A stretch of 36,073 bases of DNA from positions 1-36,073 of the forward strand of contig QJVM01000092.1 in the NCBI GenBank assembly GCA_003235715.1, given 5' to 3'. The DNA comes from Nitrospirota bacterium (lineage in GTDB: Bacteria; Nitrospirota; Thermodesulfovibrionia; SZUA-242). The notes below the pieces were generated by a model, which was given only the letters and a program-made list of their open reading frames with translations, was not told where the DNA came from and searched no databases. The translations under genes were made by a program, and so were the position numbers. Positions 8,306 to 16,902 of this stretch are shown here, piece after piece; position 1 is the stretch's first letter, and every line of letters begins with the position of its first letter.

Positions 8306-8896
8306 CTAGCCCTGGAATCGATCTGCTTTGTTTCCGAGCGCCCTGTATCGGAAACAATCCACCAGGTGATCGTTCACCATGCCGACGGACTGCATGAAGG
8401 CATAGCAGACGGTCGAACCGACGAAACTGAATCCTCGTTTCTTCAGATCCTTGCTCAAGGAGTCGGAAGCCGGCGTCCGGGCCGGTATTTCGCCCAGTGT
8501 CCGCCAATGGTTCCGGATGGGCTTTCCGTCCACGAATCGCCAGAGATATTCCCGGAAAGTTCCGAATTCTGCGGAAAGCTCCAGGAAGGCCCGGGCGTTC
8601 TGTATCGCGGACTCTACCTTCCGCCGATTCCGGACGATGCCTGGATTCTGCAGAAGACGGTCGACCCTGCCCGTGCCGTAGCGCGCCATCTTCTCCGGGT
8701 CGAAGCCGTCGAAGGCTTCACGGTACCAGGGTCTCTTTCTTAATATTGTCAGCCAGCTCAATCCAGCCTGGGCCCCTTCCAGGATGAGCATCTCGAACAG
8801 GAGCAGGTCGTCGTGAAGGGGCACGCCCCATTCCTTGTCATGATATTCGACGTAAAGGGGATCCCCAAGGCACCAGGGACAGCGGGTTCGGACCAC
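8306..8896 (-). CDS. tag: DNA-3-methyladenine glycosylase I
   Basis: The product is 196 residues, close to the usual 187 of Tag. It removes 3-methyladenine from alkylated DNA as the first step of base excision repair. The structural zinc ligands are visible: Cys6 and His19, with the same 13-residue spacing as in E. coli Tag, and the late pair in NDHLVDC. Other Tag signatures are YHDKEWGVP, LEGAQAGLSW and KKRGFSFVG. The start is a GTG at 8896; no ATG lies in frame before it, and the N-terminus aligns well with Tag. It lies 17 bases after the DUF4197 gene, so translation is probably coupled. It converges on the barrel-protein gene across 115 bases in which I see no convincing terminator. Confidence 0.93.
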   Translation of the reverse strand: MVRTRCPWCLGDPLYVEYHDKEWGVPLHDDLLLFEMLILEGAQAGLSWLTILRKRPWYREAFDGFDPEKMARYGTGRVDRLLQNPGIVRNRRKVESAIQNARAFLELSAEFGTFREYLWRFVDGKPIRNHWRTLGEIPARTPASDSLSKDLKKRGFSFVGSTVCYAFMQSVGMVNDHLVDCFRYRALGNKADRFQG

Positions 8897-8913
8897 GGGA
8901 CGGGTTCCGGGCC

Positions 8914-9681
8914 CTATTCTTTCGAACCGAAGACCCGTTTCAGGATTTCGGTTGTCCGTTTGGCCGGGTCCTTCCTGATGGCCGCCTCTTCCCTGGCCAT
9001 GTAAAGGAATATCCCGTCCATCCCCTTCTGGACCACATGTTCCGTGAGGTCCGCCTTGATATCCGGGACAAAGGGGAGGGCCTGGTATTGGCCCATCACC
9101 TTGTCGTAGGCCCGCACCGCTCCCACCTCCGCCAGAACCCTTTCCACGATGGGGCGCATGGCCGCGGCGAGGTCCGAAGACATGCTTTTCTCAAAATACC
9201 GGGTTGCGGCATCGTCGGGCCCATGGAACACGGCCCGAACATCCTCGAAGGTCATTTTTGAAATTGCGTCCAGAAACAGAGCCTTGGCCCTGGGCGTGGC
9301 TGTTTCGGCGGCCCGATTCAGCTTGAGTTCGAGATCGTCCAGAAGACCGGCCATGCCCAGCTTCCCCATCATGGTTCTTACGGTCGTGAATTCGTCGGGA
9401 AGCGGAATATGAATTTCCGGATCAAGGTTGAAGCTGTCCGTCCGGCCCAGGGCCTCCACCACGCGGTCCGAACCCACGGACAGGGCTTCCTTCAATCCTG
9501 CTCCAATATCCTCGAGCGTCAGCGAGGTCCCCTTCTCTTCCCCGGCCATGTCCAGCAGGAGTTCCAGGCTGTCCCCGAACCAGCCTCCTTCTGCCGGGGA
9601 CTTCCCGAAAGCCACGACCCATAGGAAGAACAGCAGGGTGACGCGGGGTGCTGTCCGCCATAAACCGGGGTTCCTGGACAT
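8914..9681 (-). CDS. Exported DUF4197 family protein
   Basis: The protein is 255 residues with an N-terminal hydrophobic segment (residues 15-31) that fits a signal peptide cleaved near SPAEG, so it is likely periplasmic. The remainder is helical and matches the DUF4197 pattern: LTLEDIGAGLKEAL near the start of the domain, MTFEDVRAVFHGPDDAATRYF in the middle and FVPDIKADLTEHVVQKGMDGIF towards the end. The biochemical role of the family is not known to me. The ATG is firm because AAGGAGG sits 7 bases upstream. It lies 162 bases downstream of ftsH on the same strand and just ahead of tag. The pairing with a membrane protease and a repair enzyme gives no clear functional hint. Confidence 0.8.
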   Translation of the reverse strand: MSRNPGLWRTAPRVTLLFFLWVVAFGKSPAEGGWFGDSLELLLDMAGEEKGTSLTLEDIGAGLKEALSVGSDRVVEALGRTDSFNLDPEIHIPLPDEFTTVRTMMGKLGMAGLLDDLELKLNRAAETATPRAKALFLDAISKMTFEDVRAVFHGPDDAATRYFEKSMSSDLAAAMRPIVERVLAEVGAVRAYDKVMGQYQALPFVPDIKADLTEHVVQKGMDGIFLYMAREEAAIRKDPAKRTTEILKRVFGSKE

Positions 9682-9843
9682 GCTTGGCCTCCTTCGTAAA
9701 AAAGGTGTTCTTTATCTGTCGACTTTTTCGGCCGGGATATTCAACTCTGCAGCTCACGTCGAACCGTCTGTACCGTGGCATTCCGTTTTTTGGTTCCAGA
9801 CGGACGACGCCATCCAGGGAGCCGCGAGGAAGTGTCGTCTGTC

Positions 9844-11673
9844 TCAGGAGGTCTTGACCAGTTGACCTCTCAACGTTTCCAGGTCCCCTTCTCCCAAGGT
9901 TTCCCTTTCCAGTAACAAGCGGGCGCCGTTTTCGAGGATGGCCCGGTTCGTTTCAAGAATCCCCCGGGACCGTTCGAAGACTCTCTTCAGAATGCCACGG
10001 ACTTCGCAGTCGATCTCCCGGGCCGTATCCTCGCTGTACTGGCGTGGCCTGAAGTTGTCCATGGAAGGGCCGAGCATGCTCTGGCGTTCCGGTTCGTAGA
10101 CCACGTGACCCAGCTTTTCATCCATGCCGTATCGCATCACAATGCTTCGGGCGATGTCTGTGGCCTTGGCCAGATCATCTGAAGCCCCGGTCGACAAATG
10201 GTCATAGATCAGGTGTTCGGCGGCCCGTCCGCCAAGGAGCACGGCCATCTTGTTCTCCAACTCCTCCCGGGTCATGAGAAAACGGTCTTCGGTCGGGCGC
10301 TGGATGGTGTAGCCCAGGGAACCGATACCGCGGGGAATGATGGAAACCTTGTGCACCGGGTCACTCCCCGGCAAGGCCATGGCCACCAGGGTGTGCCCCA
10401 TTTCGTGATGGGCCACGACCTGCCTCTCCATCGGGTTCAGGAGGCGGTTTTTCTTTTCGAGCCCGGCCACGATGCGCTCAATGGCGCCCGTGAAGTCGTC
10501 CATGCCCACGGCGTCCGCCTGCCTGCGGGTCGCCAGCAGAGCGGCTTCGTTGATCAGGTTCGCAAGGTCTGCACCCGAAAAGCCCGGGGTCAGGGCCGCG
10601 ATCTTTTCGAGGTCCACATCGCTTCCCTTCTGGATCTTCTTCATGTGCACATTCAGGATCTGGACCCGGCCCGTCCGGTCCGGCCGATCCACCAGAACCT
10701 GGCGGTCGAAACGGCCCGCCCTCAGAAGGGCAGGATCCAGGATCTCCGGCCGGTTTGTCGCGGCCAGAAGCACGAGTCCTGTGGATGAATCAAACCCGTC
10801 CATCTCCACCAGAAGCTGGTTCAGGGTCTGCTCCTTCTCATCATGTCCACCGCCATAAGGATAGGCTCCCCGGGCCCTACCGAGCGCATCGAGTTCATCG
10901 ATAAAAATAATCGCCGGCGCCTTCTGTCGGGCCTGTTCGAAAAGGTCACGCACCCGCGCCGCACCCACCCCCACGAACATTTCGACAAATTCCGAACCAT
11001 TGATGGAGAAGAAAGGAACAGAGGCTTCCCCGGCCACGGCCCGGGAAAGAAGGGTCTTCCCCGTGCCGGGAGGTCCCACCAGGAGGACCCCCTTGGGCAC
11101 CCGTCCGCCCAGCCGGCCATGACTCCTGGGATCCTTCAGGAACCCGACCACTTCCTTCAGTTCCTCCTTGGATTCGTCCACGCCGGCGACATCCTCAAAG
11201 GTAACCTTCGTGTCCGTCTCCACGTAAACCTTGGCCTTGCTCTTGCCAATGGACATGAATCCGCCGCCCATCCCCTGTTTCTCCGCAAAACGGCGGATGA
11301 CAAAGATCCATATCCCGAAGAAAATAAGGGCCGGAAGGATCCAGGAGAGCAGGTCACGGAAGAAGGTATCCCGGATGACTCCCTTGAACTTGACGCCGTA
11401 CTGTTCCAGGTCCTTGGCCAGTTCCGGCTCAACCCGGGTGGTATAGAAACGGGTCCTTCCATCGGGCAGGGCCTGCTTCAGGGTGCCCCGGATGAACTGG
11501 TCATCGATGGAAATCTCATCCACGTTTCCCTTCTTGAGCTGCTCCTGAAAATCACTGTACGGCATGTGCTCAATCTGGGTGGATTCCACGTAAAACTGAT
11601 GGAGCCACATGACGGCCATCGCCGCCAGTATGAAATACCAGATGTTGACCTGTGTATGTCGTTCCACGGGCAT
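9844..11673 (-). CDS. ftsH: ATP-dependent zinc metalloprotease FtsH
   Basis: This 609-residue membrane protease degrades misfolded or regulatory membrane and cytosolic proteins. Two membrane segments flank a short periplasmic domain (about residues 10-27 and 108-126). The AAA+ module has Walker A GPPGTGKT (200-207), Walker B IIFIDELD (255-262) and the arginine-finger region [19 protein letters not shown]. The protease has HEMGH (423-427), with the third zinc ligand likely Asp500 in [11 protein letters not shown]. The Met in HEMGH in place of the usual Ala, and the altered [14 protein letters not shown] loop, fit an accessory FtsH paralogue. AGGAG abuts the ATG at 11673 but sits an ideal 7 bases before a GTG two codons later (11667), which may be the true start. 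Confidence 0.96.
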   Translation of the reverse strand: MPVERHTQVNIWYFILAAMAVMWLHQFYVESTQIEHMPYSDFQEQLKKGNVDEISIDDQFIRGTLKQALPDGRTRFYTTRVEPELAKDLEQYGVKFKGVIRDTFFRDLLSWILPALIFFGIWIFVIRRFAEKQGMGGGFMSIGKSKAKVYVETDTKVTFEDVAGVDESKEELKEVVGFLKDPRSHGRLGGRVPKGVLLVGPPGTGKTLLSRAVAGEASVPFFSINGSEFVEMFVGVGAARVRDLFEQARQKAPAIIFIDELDALGRARGAYPYGGGHDEKEQTLNQLLVEMDGFDSSTGLVLLAATNRPEILDPALLRAGRFDRQVLVDRPDRTGRVQILNVHMKKIQKGSDVDLEKIAALTPGFSGADLANLINEAALLATRRQADAVGMDDFTGAIERIVAGLEKKNRLLNPMERQVVAHHEMGHTLVAMALPGSDPVHKVSIIPRGIGSLGYTIQRPTEDRFLMTREELENKMAVLLGGRAAEHLIYDHLSTGASDDLAKATDIARSIVMRYGMDEKLGHVVYEPERQSMLGPSMDNFRPRQYSEDTAREIDCEVRGILKRVFERSRGILETNRAILENGARLLLERETLGEGDLETLRGQLVKTS

Positions 11674-11696
11674 GCTCCTGAGCGCTGTTTGGTTCC

Positions 11697-11705
11697 ATTA
11701 TTACA
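11697..11705 (-). promoter_or_regulatory. Possible extended -10 promoter of ftsH
   Basis: On the minus strand the sequence reads TGTAATAAT, an extended -10 element with five of six matches to TATAAT. No good -35 box lies 16-18 bases upstream, which is common for extended -10 promoters. The implied transcript would start near 11690, leaving a leader of fewer than 25 bases before the ftsH start. Confidence 0.35.
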
Positions 11706-11785
11706 TACCCGTATGAATCAAAACGAAACGCCTCCACTCCTAATTACTGATTCAGAGATCGCTCAACGACCCCCCGGAATATTTA

Positions 11786-11800
11786 TGGACAGGTTGTCCA
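11786..11800. promoter_or_regulatory. 15-bp perfect inverted repeat, possible operator
   Basis: TGGACA-GGT-TGTCCA is a perfect 6-bp dyad with a 3-bp spacer, lying about 85 bases upstream of the inferred ftsH -10 and in the divergent region with polX. Its form is that of a small dimeric repressor site. The right arm overlaps TTGTCCACA, one mismatch from a DnaA box, but that stands alone. Confidence 0.35.
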
Positions 11801-12091
11801 CACGGCGTGGCCAGACCAGGGGCGACAGAACTTGTGACTGCCAGTGAAATAGGCAAAGCGGTGTAGGCCTCCTCACTCCTTATCACCCTGGAACCCGTTT
11901 CAAGTTGAAGCCACACGACTTATCCCGTGTCGAAAAGGAAGACGCCCTGAAACACGCAAAAAATGAGAAATTCACGAACGGGCCCGGAAGCTTGACAACG
12001 ATACGGATATCTGCACGCCCGGATGGTGAGAGCGGTTCCCTTTACGAAATATGGAGTAGTGGAAGGCCTGAATTTGTGCGACGATGTTTTC

Positions 12092-13813
12092 ATGAAGAAT
12101 CAGGAGATTGCCACCATATTCGGGAGAATGGCGGACCTGCTGGAACTTAAGGGAGATAACCCCTTCAAGATCAGAGCATACCGCAGGGCCGCTGAAAACC
12201 TCGAGGTCCTTCAGCAGGAGGTCTCCTCCCTTTCGCATGAAGACCTCCTGGATATTCCCGGCGTGGGGAAGGAACTTGCGGACAAGATCACGGAATACTG
12301 CGAAACCGGAGAGATCGGGGCCTGGAAGAGGTTGAGGTCCGAATTTCCCGAGGGAATATTCGACCTGATGGCTGTCCCCGGTATCGGTCCCAAGACCGTG
12401 AAGCTTCTGTATGAGCACTTGCACATCACGAGTCTGATCGAGCTCGAACGAAACGCCCGGGAGGGACGGCTCCGTGAGCTTCCGAAGATCAAGGAAAAGA
12501 CGGAACAGAACATTCTGAAGGGTCTTGAATTTCTGAAGAAAGGCCGCGAGCGTCATCCCATCGGCAGGGTGCTGCCTTTGGCCGAGGACATCGTGGCTCA
12601 ACTCAAGCGGAAGGCCCCGCTCGAGGAAATCGCTCTCGCCGGGAGCCTTCGAAGGTGGAAGGAAACGGTCAAGGACATTGATATTCTGGCCACATCAGTA
12701 CGGCCCGCAAAGGTGATGGAAGCCTTTGTGTCGCTTCCGCCGGTGGTCGAAGTGATCGCTCACGGCCATACGAAATCCAGCATCGTGCTCTCCGAAGGGC
12801 TGCAGGTGGACCTCAGGGTCGTGGATAAGACCTCTTTGGGTGCGGCCCTCCAGTATTTCACGGGCAGCAAGGCCCATAACATCAGGCTGCGGGAGCTGGC
12901 GGTCAAGAAAGGCTTCAAGATCAATGAATACGGGATCTTCCGGGAGAAAGATACGAAGCGCCTGGGCGGTGCGCGTGAGCAGGATATCTACACGACCCTC
13001 GGTCTTCCGTATATTGAACCTGAACTCCGGGAAGATACGGGAGAGATCGAGGCGGCCCAGGCCATGAAGCTCCCGCGCCTTGTCAAGCTGAAGGACCTCC
13101 GTGGCGACCTTCACGTCCACTCCAACTGGTCGGATGGCGCCCATTCCATCGAAACCATTGCGCGGGAGGCCCAACGCCGGGGATACGAGTACATCGCCGT
13201 GACCGACCATTCCAAGGGGCTGGGTGTGACCGGGGGTCTAACGGAAGATCAGGTTCTGGACCAGGTGAAGGAGATTGACCGCGTCAACAGGAAACTGAAG
13301 GGTTTTCGTATTCTGAAGGGGATAGAGGTCGACATTCGAAGTGACGGCCGGCTGGATCTTGCGGACCGCGTCCTCCGGTTACTGGACGTTGTGGTGGCTT
13401 CCGTTCACTCGGGGTTCAAGCAGTCCCGCGACCAGCAGACCGCACGGCTGGTGAAGGCCATGCGCCACCCGCTGGTGACGATGCTGGCCCACCCCACGGG
13501 CCGGATGATCGGGGAGCGCGAGGCCTACGAAGTGGACATGGATAGCGTGCTCGCCACGGCCCGGGAATCCGGGACGATCATGGAAATCAACGCGTATCCG
13601 CTCCGGCTGGACCTGAACGAGCACCATGCCCGGGCGGCCAAAGGGCTCGGGATTCCTCTTGCGATCAACACGGACGCCCACGTTTCAGACCAGTTCGACC
13701 TTGTCCGGTACGGAGTGGGTAGTGCCCGCCGAGGCTGGCTGGAGAAAGAGGATGTCATCAACACCCTGGACTATCGGCGATTGAAGAAATTTCTCTCAAA
13801 GAAAAGGAAATGA
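12092..13813 (+). CDS. polX: DNA polymerase/3'-5' exonuclease PolX
   Basis: The product is 573 residues from the ATG at 12092, chosen because it gives the usual bacterial PolX length (about 570) and N-terminus; no clear ribosome-binding site is visible. PolX fills short gaps and trims 3' ends in base excision repair. The N-terminal 8-kDa-like domain has helix-hairpin-helix motifs ([12 protein letters not shown] near 55-66; [12 protein letters not shown] near 95-106). The palm has GSLRR followed by the catalytic pair DID (Asp195, Asp197). The C-terminal PHP exonuclease begins with [11 protein letters not shown] (339-349) and has further metal ligands in VTDHSKG, VDIRSDG, LAHPTGR and INTDAH. 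It is the first gene of a run with DUF72, an RNase Z-like gene and rtcA; the DUF72 ATG starts 1 base after its stop. Confidence 0.95.
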   Translation: MKNQEIATIFGRMADLLELKGDNPFKIRAYRRAAENLEVLQQEVSSLSHEDLLDIPGVGKELADKITEYCETGEIGAWKRLRSEFPEGIFDLMAVPGIGPKTVKLLYEHLHITSLIELERNAREGRLRELPKIKEKTEQNILKGLEFLKKGRERHPIGRVLPLAEDIVAQLKRKAPLEEIALAGSLRRWKETVKDIDILATSVRPAKVMEAFVSLPPVVEVIAHGHTKSSIVLSEGLQVDLRVVDKTSLGAALQYFTGSKAHNIRLRELAVKKGFKINEYGIFREKDTKRLGGAREQDIYTTLGLPYIEPELREDTGEIEAAQAMKLPRLVKLKDLRGDLHVHSNWSDGAHSIETIAREAQRRGYEYIAVTDHSKGLGVTGGLTEDQVLDQVKEIDRVNRKLKGFRILKGIEVDIRSDGRLDLADRVLRLLDVVVASVHSGFKQSRDQQTARLVKAMRHPLVTMLAHPTGRMIGEREAYEVDMDSVLATARESGTIMEINAYPLRLDLNEHHARAAKGLGIPLAINTDAHVSDQFDLVRYGVGSARRGWLEKEDVINTLDYRRLKKFLSKKRK

Positions 13814-13814
13814 A

Positions 13815-14576
13815 ATGGGGGTGGCCTCCGGCAAATCCCCATCGCCACGGCCGGCCGTGAAGGTGGGATGCAGCGGCTTCATGTACGACCATTGGAAGGG
13901 ACGCTTCTATCCCTCCGATCTTTCGAAACGCCGCTGGTTCGAGTATTACCGGGAGCATTTCGATACCGTGGAAATGAATGTCACCTTCTACCGGCTACCC
14001 AAGCCTGAAACCATGCTTAAATGGCACGACGAAAGCCCGGACGAATATGCCTTCAGCCTGAAGGGGAGCCGTTTCATCACGCATGTCAAGCGTCTGGCTC
14101 AGGTTGAAGAGCCTCTTGCGCGGTTTTTTGACGTCGCGCTCAGGCTCCGGAAGAAACTGGCCGTGGTTCTGTGGCAGTTTCCTCCGGGCTTTGCGCGGGC
14201 CGGTGACAGGCTGGGGATTTTTCTTGATCTGCTCGAACCCTACAAGGTGCGGCAGGCCTTCGAATTCCGGGACGAGAGCTGGCTGGTTCCCGAGGTGGTG
14301 GAGGCCCTTCGCCTGAAGGGCTACGCCCTGTGCAGTGCGGACTGGCCTCCCTGGAACGCTACCCCCCCCCTCACCTCTGATTTCCTCTATCTCCGGCGGC
14401 ATGGTCACGGCGGCCGGTGCGATTCCGGTTACACCGAAGCCGAGCTGAAGGCGGATGCGCGGTGTATCCGGAACTTCCTGAAGCGGGGTTGCGATGTCTT
14501 CATCTACTTCAACAACGACGCCTTTGCCCATGCCCCGAAAGACGCGACCCGTCTGATGTCCATGCTCAGGGTATGA
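13815..14576 (+). CDS. DUF72 domain-containing protein
   Basis: This protein of 253 residues matches the DUF72 (YecE-like) family, which has a TIM-barrel-like fold. The signatures are VGCSGFMYDHWKGRFYP near the start, FDTVEMNVTFYRLP, YAFSLKGSRFITHVKRL and VLWQFPPGF, followed by AFEFRDESW and ending in the YFNNDAFAHAPKDA region. The biochemical activity is not established; a link to nucleic-acid metabolism has been suggested for the family from gene neighbourhoods, and the flanking polX and RNase Z-like genes fit that. The ATG follows the polX stop after one base, and its own stop overlaps the next start in ATGA, so translation is coupled on both sides. A run of eight C lies at about 14363-14370, a place prone to slippage, but the frame is intact. 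Confidence 0.88.
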   Translation: MGVASGKSPSPRPAVKVGCSGFMYDHWKGRFYPSDLSKRRWFEYYREHFDTVEMNVTFYRLPKPETMLKWHDESPDEYAFSLKGSRFITHVKRLAQVEEPLARFFDVALRLRKKLAVVLWQFPPGFARAGDRLGIFLDLLEPYKVRQAFEFRDESWLVPEVVEALRLKGYALCSADWPPWNATPPLTSDFLYLRRHGHGGRCDSGYTEAELKADARCIRNFLKRGCDVFIYFNNDAFAHAPKDATRLMSMLRV

Positions 14577-15616
14577 AACCGGTCCTTCATCCGCACCTCG
14601 TAAACGGCGCCGTCGGCGACCCTGTGCTCTATGTCGACTTTCTTTACGACCGGCGGGCCCTGCTCATGGACCTCGGCGACATTCATACGCTTTCTCCCGG
14701 CCGGGTCCTTCGTGTCAGCGATATCTTTGTATCGCACACGCATATGGACCATTTCATCGGGTTCGACCACCTGCTTCGTATCCTGCTCGGCCGCGATCAC
14801 ACGCTCCGGCTCTATGGCCCGCCCGGGGTCATCGACCGGGTTGAACACAAACTGGCGGCCTATACCTGGAATCTGGTCGAGAACTATGACACGGACTTCA
14901 CGCTTCTGGTCACTGAGATGCTTTCGCCTTCACAGGCCCACAGGGCCCGGTTCCGGTGCAAGGCCCGGTTCAGGCGCGAGGCAGAGCCTCCTCCCGGGCT
15001 GGCCGATGGCGTCCTCCTGGACGAGGAAACCTTCTGCGTCCGGGCCGTGGAACTGGAACACCGGGTGCCCTGCCTGGCGTTCGCGCTGGAGGAGAAGATA
15101 CATATAAATATATGGAAGAACCGTCTGGACGATCTTGGCCTGCCCACCGGACCGTGGCTCCGCGAACTCAAGTCCGCAGTTCTGCGGGGTGTGCCGGATG
15201 ATACCCCGTTTGAGATCCAGTGGTGCGACCAGAAAAAGGAGCATCACCGTGTGGTGCCCCTTGGTCAATTGAAGGCTGCGGTTCTTCGCACCGTTCCCGG
15301 TCAGAAAATCGCCTACGTGACGGACGCCATTGATGAACCGGAGAATGCACGGCGTATCGTCGACCTGGCGCGGGACGCCGACCTGCTTTTTATAGAAACC
15401 TTTTTCCTCGAGGCGGATATCGAACGGGCCCGAAGGACCTTCCATCTTACGGCCCGCCAGGCCGGTCGGCTGGGACGCGAAGCCGGCGTGAAGGGGCTGG
15501 TGCCGATGCATTTCTCGGCGCGTTACGAGGACCATGGGAAAGCGCTCCGACGGGAAGCCCTGAACGCCTTTTACGATGGAGCTTTCGCAGGGGGAGGTGA
15601 CCGTGCTCTCGATTGA
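14573..15616 (+). CDS. RNase Z-like metallo-beta-lactamase-fold hydrolase
   Basis: The protein is 347 residues from the ATG at 14573, which overlaps the DUF72 stop (ATGA). SHTHMDHFIG supplies the HxHxDH zinc motif near residue 50. Further RNase Z landmarks follow: VELEHRVPCLAFALEE, GLPTGPWLRELK, IAYVTDAIDEPEN, RTFHLTARQAG and a terminal PMHFSARYED. RNase Z cuts precursor tRNA to form 3' ends. The usual HEATF motif is changed to IETFF, and the region between residues 110 and 155 is longer and Arg/Pro-rich, so this is a divergent relative whose substrate may not be tRNA. Its last 14 bases overlap the start of rtcA, an RNA 3'-end modifier, which supports an RNA-processing role. It could also be annotated as plain MBL-fold hydrolase. 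Confidence 0.82.
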   Translation: MKPVLHPHLVNGAVGDPVLYVDFLYDRRALLMDLGDIHTLSPGRVLRVSDIFVSHTHMDHFIGFDHLLRILLGRDHTLRLYGPPGVIDRVEHKLAAYTWNLVENYDTDFTLLVTEMLSPSQAHRARFRCKARFRREAEPPPGLADGVLLDEETFCVRAVELEHRVPCLAFALEEKIHINIWKNRLDDLGLPTGPWLRELKSAVLRGVPDDTPFEIQWCDQKKEHHRVVPLGQLKAAVLRTVPGQKIAYVTDAIDEPENARRIVDLARDADLLFIETFFLEADIERARRTFHLTARQAGRLGREAGVKGLVPMHFSARYEDHGKALRREALNAFYDGAFAGGGDRALD

Positions 15617-16640
15617 TGGCAGTTACGGCGAGGGAGGGGGGCAGGTCCTTCGCACGGCCCTGGGGCTTTCCTGTGTGCTTGCTCGACCGTTCCATTTGTA
15701 CCACATCCGGAGGTTGCGTCCCAGGCCCGGCCTCAGGGCCCAGCATCTGATGTGCGTGGAGGCGCTCCGGACCCTGTCCCGCGGCAGCGTTACAGGCGAC
15801 CGGAGAGGTTCGAGCGAACTCACTTTCAAGCCGGGTCCGGTCATTCCCGGAACCTATCGCTTTGATATCCAAACCGCCGGCTCGACAGCCCTGCTGCTCC
15901 AGGCCATCCTTCCTGCGGTTGTTTTTTCAGATGCGGAGTCCAGGGTCACGGTCTGTGGCGGTACGCACGCGGCCTTCAGCCCGACGTTTGATTATTTCAG
16001 CACGGTTTTTCTCCCCATGCTCGAAAGGCTCGGAGTCCGTGTTCAGGCGGATATCGAAAGTTACGGCTTCTATCCCGGCGGTGGGGGCCGGGTGACCCTA
16101 AGGGTTCGGCCCGCCAAAAAGGCCGGGAACCTTCTGGCCCTGGAACGGGGCCGGCTGCGGCGTGTTACCGGGATATCGGCCGTGGCCAACCTGCCTTTGA
16201 GCATTGCCGAACGTCAAAGGCAGGCGGCCCTCGCGGTGCTTCGAAGCAAGGAGCTCGATGCCGGCATCGAAACCCGTTCGGTCCCTTCGCCCGTGCCGGG
16301 GACGTATATATTTCTTAAGGTCGAGGCTGAGAACGTCACAGCGGGCTTCTCCGCGCTTGGCGCGAGGGGCAAAAGAGCAGAAACCGTGGGGGAGGAGGCC
16401 GCCCGGGAGTGTCTTGAATACCTTCAGTCGGAGGCCTGCCTGGACCCGTACCTTGCCGACCAGATTGTCCCGTACCTTGCCATGGCAGACGGTGAATCGA
16501 TATTCACGACCTCACGGATCTCCGGGCATCTCCTGACCAACCTCTGGGTCGTGGATCAGTTTCTGCAAGTGAGGCATTCCGAAAGAGGCCCACAGGGAGG
16601 GCCCGGCCGCATTACCGTTACTGCTGGACACGACCGGTAG
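15603..16640 (+). CDS. rtcA: RNA 3'-terminal phosphate cyclase
   Basis: RtcA uses ATP to turn a 3'-phosphate RNA end into a 2',3'-cyclic phosphate. The 345-residue product begins IDGSYGEGGGQVLR, the family signature. It also shows RPGLRAQH, TAGSTALLLQAILP, GGTHAAFSPTFDY, GFYPGGGGRV, GFSALGARGKRAETVGEEA, DQIVPYLAMADG and a terminal GHLLTNLWVVDQFL with the likely nucleophilic His. I choose the GTG at 15603 because GGGGGAGG ends 5 bases before it and the N-terminus then matches the family; an ATG at 15576 in the same frame would add nine residues and lengthen the overlap with the upstream gene to 41 bases. No rtcB or rtcR gene is nearby, so this is not the usual rtc operon. Confidence 0.93.
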   Translation: MLSIDGSYGEGGGQVLRTALGLSCVLARPFHLYHIRRLRPRPGLRAQHLMCVEALRTLSRGSVTGDRRGSSELTFKPGPVIPGTYRFDIQTAGSTALLLQAILPAVVFSDAESRVTVCGGTHAAFSPTFDYFSTVFLPMLERLGVRVQADIESYGFYPGGGGRVTLRVRPAKKAGNLLALERGRLRRVTGISAVANLPLSIAERQRQAALAVLRSKELDAGIETRSVPSPVPGTYIFLKVEAENVTAGFSALGARGKRAETVGEEAARECLEYLQSEACLDPYLADQIVPYLAMADGESIFTTSRISGHLLTNLWVVDQFLQVRHSERGPQGGPGRITVTAGHDR

Positions 16641-16902
16641 GGGCTCAACCCTTTTGGCGTCCCCCCGGGGGCTTTACGAATCACGCCGAAGACGATGGAT
16701 TCAGGTCCCTTCGGACCGCCGTGCGGGTGGTAGCTCCAATTCCGGTGTACCCCGAAGACCACGTAAAAGGATTCCGCGCCGTGCTGTTTTTGGGTTCCCC
16801 CACGGGTTTCTCGGTTTTCCCGAGGGCAGTCCAGGCGGGACCTGATGGGGCCGGATGTGAGATACTTAAAAAACTTCCTGGCGGAGAAAGGAACCCGTCG
16901 CC
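16641..16902. other. Gap between rtcA and mscS
   Basis: This 262-base stretch is very GC-rich with a CCCCCCGGGGG palindrome near 16660-16670. A weak AGGGGCTCAACCCTTTT hairpin just after the rtcA stop might terminate transcription but has only a 3- to 4-bp stem. TGTGAGATACTT at about 16856-16867 is a poor extended -10 candidate for mscS. No coding sequence is supported. Confidence 0.4.

Larger units (their letters stand above)
11674..12091. other. Divergent intergenic region between ftsH and polX
   Basis: This 418-base gap separates two divergent genes and is visibly richer in A and T than its neighbours. It contains the ftsH extended -10, a 15-bp perfect dyad at 11786-11800 and an isolated TTGACA at 11992 that lacks a matching -10. 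An in-frame ATG at 12023 could extend polX by 23 residues, but it has no ribosome-binding site. I see no RNA gene or further coding sequence. Confidence 0.6.

Noticed and set aside
11794-11802. TTGTCCACA as part of a replication origin
   Set aside because: Only one DnaA-like box is present, with no cluster, AT-rich unwinding region, dnaA or dnaN gene.
10843-11847. 334-codon frame opposite ftsH
   Set aside because: It is antisense to a gene with complete FtsH motifs and has no recognisable domain.
11992-11997. TTGACA as the -35 of a polX promoter
   Set aside because: The hexamer 17 bases downstream is ACGCCC, and no acceptable -10 lies at 16-18 bases.
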